A stretch of 17,613 nucleotides of DNA from contig NW_004191774.1 in assembly GCF_000330505.1 (NCBI RefSeq), positions 21,105-38,717 on the forward strand, written 5' to 3'. The notes beneath the pieces were generated by a model. It saw nothing but the letters and a program-made list of their open reading frames with translations, was not told where the DNA came from and searched no databases. The position numbers were made by a program, and so were the translations under genes. The DNA comes from Entamoeba invadens IP1. Taxonomy: Eukaryota; Evosea; Mastigamoebida; Endamoebidae. Shown here one piece after another: positions 1-7,798 of the stretch. Each line of letters opens with the position of its first letter. Position 1 is the stretch's first letter.

Positions 1-838
1 ACATAAAATTAAAATATTTTTTATTAAAATAATTTATTATTTTTTAACAATAACAATATTTAAAAATGAAAAACAAAAGTTTATTTATTATTTTCGGAGA
101 TTTAATTCAATAATAATACTATCAGGTGAATTAATTTGATACCTTTCCATTAATTTAATTTAAAAGTAATTATTTTCATTTATCATTTATAAAACTATAA
201 ATATAATTGATATAAAAATAATTATGTTTAATTTCCTGAGATTACAATAAAAAACATTCAATTTGTATAAAAAATAAACAATTGAATAAATGAATTAATA
301 TGAATATATTTTTGCAACTGGTTAAATGTTTAAAAACTTGTTATAATCAGGTACATATATTTTTTAAACACTAATTCTCTGAATTTTTATTATTATCAGA
401 TAAAATCATATAAAATACCATCATTATAGTATGAAATGAAAATATCATTATTATTTAAATAAAAACACGATCAGTTACAACAACGATATTATAATTGGAC
501 AGAGTTATGTAAATATTATCAAAAAAGTACATAAATGTTAGTTAAATAAAAGTATTAAATAATACTACTTTATAAATTGATGATACAATTTAAGTTAACA
601 TTTTTATATAATTGATTGTTTAAACAATCTGCTAAGTATTTTAAATATAAAAAATGATATCTTTAATCAATACGCATAAACGTTTAAAAACAAAAACACA
701 ATATCGTTTTTTATAAACTTTAATAGTGTGTTTACACCAAATTTTCAAGATAATTTTTATCAACACATTTTTTCAAAACAAAAAAATGTTTAACAATTTT
801 TGATGTAATAAAAGCACCTTTTTAACCTTAAATAATCA
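1..838. other. A+T-rich intergenic spacer
   Basis: Very A+T-rich sequence with dense stops in all frames. I see no coding, tRNA or repeat structure. The last 30 bases before the gene at 839 contain a T-rich stretch (about 818-828) that could serve as a weak TATA-like element, but it matches the Entamoeba core promoter consensus poorly. Confidence 0.7.
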
Positions 839-1390
839 ATGTTCGCTCTCTTTCTCGTTGCAATGGCTTCCGCCAAATACTTAATTAGTCAAACGAATGG
901 GTATAGTATGGTCTTTAAATTGGGTCAGTGTTATTACCAATCGAACGGAGTCTATGTAAAATTAGAAGACGATGGAGATGATATAAAATTATTTCTCTCT
1001 TCTAAATGTGGTGATTGGAAATTAGAAAAGACTCAATTACTGACTTCAAGTGATACTTTTCGAAATGATTTACCAGAGTTTTATTATGCAGTTTATAGTT
1101 ATTCAGATCGGAGTGATTGTACTATTGTAGAGAGTGACGCTCATCCTGGTGAATTGATATTCAAGCAATGTATTAAAAGTTCCGAGTCGTCTTCTCAAAA
1201 GGCAGAAATGGCAGACGGGAAACTCAAAATAACAAAATATAACACAATAGATTGCACAGGAGATGCGGATACACCTAGTTTTGTTGAATTGAACAAATGT
1301 ATTAATATTAATAATATTAATATAAAATACACTGAAAACGCATTTGGGATTTTTGCATTTCTTGCACTTTGCATTACGTTTTTGTTTTAA
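839..1390 (+). CDS. Small secreted, probably GPI-anchored Cys-patterned surface protein
   Basis: The protein has 183 residues. A hydrophobic N-terminus (about residues 1-12, ending ASA) looks like a short signal peptide. A hydrophobic C-terminal tail (about 168-183) with no charged residue after it looks like a GPI-attachment signal or a single membrane anchor. The mature part is polar and has six cysteines at 31, 57, 94, 111, 139 and 154. They fall as two similar triplets, so up to three disulfides are possible. The start codon directly precedes the signal peptide, and an in-frame alternative would remove it. Short proteins of this layout are common in Entamoeba genomes and usually lack an assigned function; I do not recognise a named family. 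It is uninterrupted and less A+T-rich than its flanks, which supports a live gene. Cell-surface location is inferred and function is unknown. Confidence 0.82.
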   Translation: MFALFLVAMASAKYLISQTNGYSMVFKLGQCYYQSNGVYVKLEDDGDDIKLFLSSKCGDWKLEKTQLLTSSDTFRNDLPEFYYAVYSYSDRSDCTIVESDAHPGELIFKQCIKSSESSSQKAEMADGKLKITKYNTIDCTGDADTPSFVELNKCININNINIKYTENAFGIFAFLALCITFLF

Positions 1391-2268
1391 CTTTGAAACA
1401 ATTTCATTGTGATTTTATTGTTGTTATTTAATAATTATTGTTTTACTGTTATTATAACTAAACATTGTAATTAACAATCTTTTTAAATATAATATAATAA
1501 ACTAAATATTAACTAAAACCTAATAATTTATTATAATATTAATACAAATAATAACAAAAGTAAATGTCAACACCATTTAAATGCTTACAAAATATTTAAA
1601 AAAGTCAATGTTTTGAAATCCAACAAGTTTAAGATGAACAAACAACTAATAACAAATGTAAATTTAAGTCATTTGTCAAATAGATTGTTAATATAAATTT
1701 GAATTCTCTTTTTAATGTGTGTTGAATTTTAAAAAGATTGTATTTAATTTATGTTAGATACATTAATTAATTAGATGTTAGATACTGATAATATTCAATA
1801 ATTATGTTTCAAAAAACTGATGTTTAATATTTTTACAACTTCTAAAATGAATCAAGTAATTTAAAAAATAAAAAAGTCACGAATTCAGAAATACAAATTT
1901 TAATTTTTGTTTAAATATATAAATAATAGTTTATACAAAGTATTATGAGTTTCAATTTTTTTCAAAACAAATGTAATAGTAAATTTAAAATCATTATTTA
2001 ATATAGATATTTTATATTATGTATTTACGAGCAACTTTTAATCAATGGTTTGCCCACATTTAATGAAAATAATATTTTTGTAAATGATCTATTAATAAAT
2101 TGAATTGTTTTAATATTACTAATTATTAAATATTTAAATTCTAATTATAAATTAAGTTACGATTAAAATTAATTAGACTTTAAATTGGATTTTTTTAATT
2201 CGTTAAATATCAGTTTTAATATAATATGATTGAATAGTTTTCTGTTGTACAAAGGTTGTAAAATAGTT

Positions 2269-2327
2269 GTGACGATTAGTGAAGTTATCTGACTGCGCAA
2301 ACTTTAGCGCGTACAATTAATCATCAC
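2269..2327. repeat. Nested inverted repeat in a G+C-richer island
   Basis: An outer pair, GTGACGATTA (2269-2278) and TAATCATCAC (2318-2327), is complementary at 9 of 10 positions. Inside it, GCGC (2295-2298) pairs with GCGC (2307-2310) across an 8-base loop. The island stands out from flanking sequence that is almost pure A/T. No box C/D, tRNA or other known RNA signature could be completed, so its role is unknown. Confidence 0.45.
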
Positions 2328-2841
2328 TTTTCATTGCATATTTAAATCAAAAAACACCTAATTAATTAATGTTAATTGATGTACAAAAAACAAAAAGTCA
2401 ACATGTTATTAAAAATTGATTTAATTTAACTATTACATTATTATTATGAAATTAATAAAGTAAGTTATAAATTAACTTTATTTATAGTGAAATACGCACA
2501 TTTATTCAATTAATCAATTAATTAATTAATTATTTATTTGATGTTTGTTTAATAGTATATTAATAATTAAATTTATTATTTATATAGTTTTGTTATTAAT
2601 AAACACAACTTTTAGGAAACAATAACAAACAATATTAGATTTCTATTTTAGGAAACTTCACAAATAGTTTTTTTTATAATTTAAAACCGATATTGGATGC
2701 TTTTTAAATATTTTTATTTATACAAATAACAATTTTTATAAAAAACAACCATAATTAATACAATTGCAAGCATATACAAAGAGACAAAAAATATGCATAG
2801 TTTAATTTTGATTTCCATAAATGAAATTTGATAATGAATAA

Positions 2842-2850
2842 TATTTAAAC
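2842..2850 (+). promoter_or_regulatory. TATA-like element of the cofilin gene
   Basis: TATTTAAAC closely matches the Entamoeba TATA-like core element (GTATTTAAA followed by G or C). It lies 27 bases before the ATG at 2877. Entamoeba transcripts usually start 5-20 bases upstream of the start codon, which fits a start near 2865-2872. A TTAAATTCA at 2852-2860 resembles the Entamoeba initiator (AAAAATTCA) but sits unusually close to the TATA element. Confidence 0.5.
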
Positions 2851-2876
2851 ATTAAATTCATTAATTCGAACATCAA

Positions 2877-3296
2877 ATGTCACTCATTACAATCAACAAT
2901 GAAGTTCCTATGATGTTCAAAGAGTTCAAATTGTCACACAAATGGAGATACATCATTTTTAAAATGAACGACAAACTAACTGAAGTCATCATTGACAAAA
3001 TTGGTCAATATGATGAAACTTATGACGATTTTACAAAGGCTCTTCCACCAAAGGCTGCAAGGTTTTGTGTGTACGACCTTCATTACACACAAGTGAATGG
3101 TAAAAGAGAAAAGATAATATTTTACTTGTGGTCTCCATCAAAATGTTCTCTTAAAGAAAAAGTCATCTTCTCAGCTACAAAAGTGTTGGTCAAACAAGTC
3201 TTTGAAGGAATAGCAGCAGAGGTACAAGCCACTTGCGATTCGGAACTCGACATAGAAAGAGTGCTAGACAAGGTCAAAAGTGTTTCTAGAGAATAA
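2877..3296 (+). CDS. ADF/cofilin family actin-depolymerising protein
   Basis: At 139 residues this is the normal size for a single ADF-homology domain. ADF/cofilins bind G- and F-actin in the cytoplasm, sever filaments and speed monomer turnover; in amoebae this drives motility and phagocytosis. Visible hallmarks are Ser2 next to the start (the usual regulatory phosphorylation site in the family), an early K-x-R-Y-I-I-F-K-M strand (22-30), A-R-F-C-V-Y-D (60-67), I-I-F-Y-L-W-S-P (80-87) and the long actin-binding helix with Lys93 and Lys95 (about 91-113). The final Glu/Lys-rich helix (122-136) closes the fold. The ATG is preceded by a good TATA-like element, and TAATTT just after the stop suits Entamoeba 3'-end formation. 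No intron or internal stop is seen. The N-terminus and several loops look diverged from the housekeeping Entamoeba cofilin as I remember it, so this may be a secondary paralogue. Confidence 0.93.
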   Translation: MSLITINNEVPMMFKEFKLSHKWRYIIFKMNDKLTEVIIDKIGQYDETYDDFTKALPPKAARFCVYDLHYTQVNGKREKIIFYLWSPSKCSLKEKVIFSATKVLVKQVFEGIAAEVQATCDSELDIERVLDKVKSVSRE

Positions 3297-4239
3297 CATA
3301 ATTTAATGTTGTTATGTTTTGGCAAAAAGATATATTTTTAATTGAAAAAAAATATTAAGCCTGTTTTATTTGAAAATGGAAAAAATATAATAATTAAAAA
3401 AATTAAAGATTAACCAATTATAATTATTAATTTAACATGTCTTCAAATTAGATACATATAAATTATAAACCAGTACATAACTATAACAAGTTATCACTCA
3501 ATTATCAAACTGGTTAATTGTATTTTTCAACATTTACGTTACAATAAGTTAAAAATCTTTAATATTAAATCTTATCAAAAACAAATAATAATTGTGGATA
3601 ATAACACAAACAAATTATTGTTATTTTTAATTAAAAAAGTATTACATTATTCTTTTTCTTTATAATATCGAAGAAGAATTAGAAGTTGCTGATTTATAAA
3701 CTATTTTATAATACAATAGAAAAAAATATAAATAAATAACATATTACTTAAAATATGCAATTTGTTTTTGTGAAATCTTGTGTATCAATAGTACAACAAA
3801 ATAATGAAAATCAAAATATAATTCGAAACAAATTTATACAATAACAAGTATAAAAAAGATTTCCAAAGTTTAGAACACAATTTCTTTTTAAATATTAAGT
3901 TTCTTGAACAACAACAGGTTTTAAATACTATAAGTTACAAAAATACCAATATATAATGACATGTTTAACATTGTACAAACAAGTGTTTAACCATTTTGGC
4001 AATAAAAGAAGAACACCACAAATTTATAAAAAATAAGAAATTGTTTAAATATTAATTCAGTTTTACTGTATTCAATTAAAAATTTTAAATAAATATTATT
4101 GGTGTTTTTTGAATTATAAACTTCAAAAGCATACATTATAGAGATAAAAATATTTTTTAATAATTGTATAATTCAGATATCACTATTTCAAAAAATATTT
4201 AACTGTTTATTATTCAAATTGAATTAACTGTCAAACGAA
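3297..4239. other. A+T-rich intergenic spacer
   Basis: Apart from the short 3' signal next to the cofilin stop, this stretch has no coding-like frame, RNA gene or clear repeat. It separates the cofilin gene from the GTPase pseudogene, which is read in the same direction. Confidence 0.65.
3299..3304 (+). terminator. Probable polyadenylation signal of the cofilin gene
   Basis: TAATTT begins three bases after the stop codon. Entamoeba 3' UTRs are very short and use a UA(A/U)UU-type signal, so position and sequence both fit. The motif is common by chance in this A+T-rich DNA. Confidence 0.4.
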
Positions 4240-4878
4240 ATAAAAACTTTAATAAAAGTAACATATAAAAGCAGCAAAGTATCTTTATGTGTTCGATATT
4301 CAGAAAACGGGTTTATTCCAGATTATTACAACATATTCTTGTTAAATTAGGGAGGCAAAGAAATAACATATTCAACATATACAACTCTTTTTAATCAAAC
4401 TCTCAAATTTGATTTTTATATTTTGATTTTTGAAGATTGCTTTAGATCCTTATCAGAAGCATTTATTAAAAATGTTTATGTTATTATTATATTATACTCT
4501 ATCACTTCATCAGAATCTTATGAACGATCGGGAAAATACATGAAAGAGAGTTTCAAAATAAAACACAGTGTTGTGGAATACCCAAATATCGTTTTATGTG
4601 GGAACAAATGTGATTTGGAAGAAAGGCGATGTGTCTCCACTTTAGAAGGAATAAAGTTATCAAAGAAGTTTGGCATCGATTATTTTGTAATTTCTGTTCA
4701 GAGTGGAGCTGGCACAAAAGAGGTAATTTAAACTCTTGCGATAAAACACATCAAATATGGAAAAAAATACAACGAAGAGTATCAAACTGAAAAACTTGAC
4801 AATTCACAACACACACAAAAAAATCAATTCACAAAGGAAAACATAAACATTGTGTTTTGTCTTAAAAACAAAATGTAA
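4240..4878 (+). pseudogene. Ras-superfamily small GTPase pseudogene
   Basis: One reading frame covers nearly a whole Ras-like domain but carries stops at 4348-4350 (TAG) and 4729-4731 (TAA). From 5' to 3' it shows a decayed G1 region (S-S-K-V-S-L-C-V-R-Y, where a family member has G-x-G-K-S), an effector-like stretch (G-F-I-P-D-Y-Y-N), and no G3 Asp-x-x-Gly, since that segment now reads L-I-F-E-D-C. It then has the hydrophobic core strand I-I-I-L-Y-S-I-T-S, an intact G4 N-K-C-D (codons at 4603-4614) and a G5-like S-V-Q (Ser codon at 4693). After the second stop the frame continues through a Lys-rich tail to 4878, with no clear C-terminal prenylation box. There is no ATG at the proper start. 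The usual Entamoeba intron donor (GTTTGT) is absent at both stops, so splicing does not rescue it. Loss of the P-loop and switch II residues means any product could not act as a normal GTPase. Only the 102-codon piece 4423-4731 remains open. Confidence 0.8.
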
Positions 4879-5840
4879 TCAAAATACAAATTTATTGTTG
4901 ATAACAAACATTTTTGTTTCTTAGGTGTTGTTTTAAATAATAAAATACAGAAATATTATTTAAAAACTAAATATATCTTTTCCCTTAAATAACAACAAAA
5001 TAATGTTTATTTTTTAAATAAATTATTATTTTACAGTTGTTATACTAAAATAAAAATTACTCCATCATTTAGTGACAGGTATATCTAAATGAGTATATGT
5101 TTTTTAAACAATCATTTGCATGTACATTTACTCTTTAAAAAGGTGTTTAATTAATCAAATTAAATACATCCTATTATTGTTATGTATTATTTATAGACTT
5201 CTTCTCTTTGTGGAACTAAACTTAAATAAAACGATAGTTAGAAGGTTTAGTATCTATTGTTTTAAAATATTTTATATTTATCATTGTTATAGTAAAATTA
5301 ATTATATTTATAGTAATAGTTTAATAAAATAAAACTCTCAAGTGAATATTTCACTTCATAAAGTTTCTTTATGATGTCTTCACCGTTCATATGGATAGTG
5401 CAGCTATTTTTTATTTTTTCCTCAAATCAGAGTATCAAGATATAGGGTTATTGAGTACTTTCTGCACTGTTATTGTATAAGTTTGTTGCCTTCATGTTGT
5501 GTTATTGAGTTTTTCAATCTGCGTACTACAACTGTAATTATGACAGAGATTGACGCAGTAAGTAGTCAATCAAATTGATTTGTTGTTATTCATGTTATTC
5601 GAATTAACAAATAAAACAAATAAAACATAAATTCAATAAGAAATACCAAGTCTTCATTTTGTCTTATATTTGTGACTTGTTGTGTTTTAATTTATGCCGC
5701 GGTCGTGTTGAGTCTTGATATTTGTTGTTATTGATAATCGAGTCTTCTTTGTTCAAATTGAAATGGACATTTTGTGTATCTATTTTCTTTTTTTTTCTTT
5801 TTCGCTGTTTTGTTGTATTGAGTTGTTTTTGCAACGCATA
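4879..5840. other. Intergenic region, no credible gene
   Basis: The left part is A+T-rich spacer. From about 5340 to 5720 the sequence is slightly more G+C-rich and includes the hairpin CATAAAG / CTTTATG, but neither strand gives a recognisable protein; scattered stops break every frame. It may be old gene debris downstream of the TLDc gene. Confidence 0.5.
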
Positions 5841-6990
5841 TCAAAAACAACAAATTTGTCGACCTTCAAATTTCTGACTTGTCTTTTCAAGTCTCCAAAT
5901 TTCTATCAAGTATTTAATTTTCGATGTCGAAGTCGTTTGAATTCATTTGTAATAAAAAACCAAAATATTTCATCTTCGGTGGTACTTTCAAGTCTTCATT
6001 TTCTGCTGTGAACAAACAACTTGAATTCAAAACACCAACACAAAACACCTCTTTCTTCTCTTTGATAAAAATTTCTCATTTTCTCTTTTCCATTGTCACG
6101 AAGAAGAAACACAAAAGCATTTTCGTCAGTTATGTACTCCCCATTTCTCTCGACTTTTGTTGCTACAAACACACCAAAACTACACCCATTTGTACTATCT
6201 ATGACTATCACAACACCATCACAGCGACTGATCGTTTTATAGAATTTTGCACTCCCACCCCATACAATCTACTTCGCTGTCAAACACCGCTTTCATGTGT
6301 TGTCTTCCACTCCACACGACTAATTTTGCCTTCTCTTCAACACTTAAGAAATGTTCATCTTCTTCAAGTTGTTGTTGTGACTTCTCTGAACAACTCAATT
6401 TGACATTCTTGTCGACTGATGACATCTTCTCACCTTTCACTCCACTCTGTCGTGTTCTGTCACTTCGTCCAAATAGTATTCACTGGTATTTTGTCTTCTG
6501 TTGTGTCACATAAGTCGTGTGATCCGGTCGTATCGTGTCGTGCAATTTCTTCCGCTTCATTTGTACTCAACTTGGTCATTAGAACTTCACGACGCATCAC
6601 ATTCACTCGCATCTCTTCACAACTCAATCGTTTCTCACTCGCTTCTAACATCACTATGGCACTCTTCTTCATTGCTAAAATACTTTTATAATCACTCCGA
6701 CACTTCTCTTCAACACTTTTGATCAAATACATCAGATCTTTACTCACTTCAAAACATCGACTCGTCTCTCGCATCACAGCACTGTACAACGACTCACATC
6801 TCTCAACACTCTCTAAGACGTCATACATCTCATTCACTGCGTCTTCTCCACTTTTCATCAACAAATCTCCAGACAAACATGTCCGACTCTTCTCTTCATA
6901 CGCATGCAACGCACTCATCAATGGATCAAAACACCCGTTTAATGTCGTCACACGACGCTCAAGGCAACTCTCGAAGTCTTTTCCTTTCAT
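5841..6990 (-). pseudogene. Coiled-coil + TLDc-domain gene broken by frame changes
   Basis: Read on the minus strand from the ATG at 6990, an intact 176-residue frame (to 6460) is a helical, Glu/Lys/Arg-rich coiled-coil region. The next frame (about 6479-6237) continues it with K-L-V-V-W-S-G-R and F-D-S-E-V-D, the start of a TLDc domain. A shift near 6255-6275 leads to K-F-Y-K-T-I-S, V-V-I-V-I-D-S-T, F-G-V-F-V and I-T-D-E-N-A-F-V-F-L-L (about 6266-5996), the core of the domain. Further shifts near 6040 and 5918 carry L-N-S-S-C-L-F and finally I-E-I-W-R-L-E, which resembles the closing strand. TLDc proteins are a large Entamoeba family; elsewhere in eukaryotes the domain is tied to oxidative-stress protection and V-ATPase binding, but the amoebic function is not known. 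At least four frame changes argue for a pseudogene. Assembly indels remain possible because codon-like composition is well kept. No Entamoeba-type intron boundaries explain the breaks. Confidence 0.75.
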
Positions 6991-7076
6991 TTCATTTCTT
7001 ATTAAGTTGTACCATATACATAATAAATATTATTAATATATATAATACACTAACCCTGTTACTACTTTTTTTTCAT

Positions 7077-7231
7077 GTACTATCACTATTTAACTACTTT
7101 TACTATTTATTATAGTACTCGCCTTGATTCGAGTTTTTTTCTCATTTACTCAAATTGTACTATTTAATACTATATATACATTCAATTTATACTATATTTA
7201 TGATACAGTGGTGTTGTAATTCAAGTACTAT
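7077..7231. repeat. GTACTAT motif cluster
   Basis: GTACTAT occurs at 7077-7083, 7157-7163 and 7225-7231, and its reverse complement ATAGTAC at 7112-7118. Shorter ACTAT or ACTAC units fill the space between. The cluster lies about 90-240 bases upstream of the ATG at 6990 (minus strand), where an upstream regulatory element could be. No matching Entamoeba element is known to me. Confidence 0.4.
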
Positions 7232-7277
7232 ACTATTCATATAGTTTATTATTATTTAAAGTATTATTTTTGAATAA

Positions 7278-7298
7278 ACACAAACATTTTGTTTGTGT
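7278..7298. repeat. Perfect 9-bp hairpin
   Basis: ACACAAACA (7278-7286) and TGTTTGTGT (7290-7298) are perfect inverted copies around a 3-base loop. The same ACACAAACA core recurs in the longer hairpin at 16005-16043. No function is assigned. Confidence 0.45.
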
Positions 7299-7798
7299 GT
7301 TGAAATAAGAATTGATGTAATTTCTTTACAAATAAATATGAACTGTTCAACATTGTTGTTGATTTGATCAAACTATCACTATCATTTTTAATTGAATATA
7401 TAAAAATTAAAAATATGTGTTTTATTTAGTTACTATTCAAAACAAACAATATTATTTCTTATTGTATTTCACATAAAATGTTTGTATTATTGATGTTATC
7501 ATTGTAATTATACGTTTTCTTGTTATACAAACAATTATGTAATTGATGATGTACATACAAGTTAATGAAAATAATATGTAAAATTAAATTAAAGACTGTT
7601 GATCATTATCTATTTACAAATCAATATTTATGTTATTTATTGCAAATTTCAAATCAATGTTGTAAATAAAAACACATTTGATTTGTTACATTGAAATATT
7701 GATTGTTAATAAAATTAAAAACGTGATTATAACATATTAAATCTTTATTTAAAAAAATATGAGGACATAACACCAACAAATAACAACTCTGAACGTAA

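Larger units (their letters stand above)
1391..2876. other. A+T-rich intergenic spacer
   Basis: This is about 1.5 kb without a credible open frame. It contains runs of TTAA/AATT microsatellite (near 2506-2535) and one G+C-richer island with inverted repeats, listed separately at 2269-2327. The final 40 bases hold the likely core promoter of the cofilin gene. I see nothing else in it. Confidence 0.65.
6991..7798. other. Spacer between the two minus-strand genes, with repeated ACTAT motifs
   Basis: No coding frame is credible here. The 6991-7240 part is the 5' flank of the TLDc gene and contains a cluster of ACTAT/GTACTAT motifs. It also has the hairpin ACTCG (7117-7121) / CGAGT (7130-7134) followed by seven T. 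The rest is A+T-rich 3' flank of the gene at 7799. Confidence 0.55.

Noticed and set aside
3122..3325. Minus-strand 67-codon ORF
   Set aside because: Antisense shadow of the cofilin gene.
4729..4800. Intron to explain the second stop in the GTPase
   Set aside because: The sequence after GAG is GTAATT, not the Entamoeba GTTTGT donor, and the same frame simply resumes after the stop, so a nonsense change fits better.
5120..5332. Plus-strand 70-codon ORF
   Set aside because: It is Leu/Ile/Tyr/Lys-rich with no family features, as expected from chance A+T-rich sequence. No promoter or coding composition is visible.
6440..6482. Intron between the coiled-coil frame and the TLDc frame
   Set aside because: No GTTTGT donor and TAG acceptor with a usual spacing of about 50-70 bases. 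Coding-like sequence continues through the break, so a frameshift is preferred.
5715..6722. Overlapping plus-strand ORFs of 73-159 codons
   Set aside because: They are antisense to the TLDc gene. The Ser/Phe/His-rich translation is the mirror of a Glu/Lys/Arg-rich coiled coil.
6719..7115. Two plus-strand ORFs opposite the 5' end of the TLDc gene
   Set aside because: Antisense shadows; they run into A+T-rich spacer and have no recognisable domain.
7117..7140. Hairpin plus T-run as a terminator or Pol III RNA end
   Set aside because: The stem is only 5 bp, no RNA gene with A/B boxes lies upstream, and T-runs are common here.
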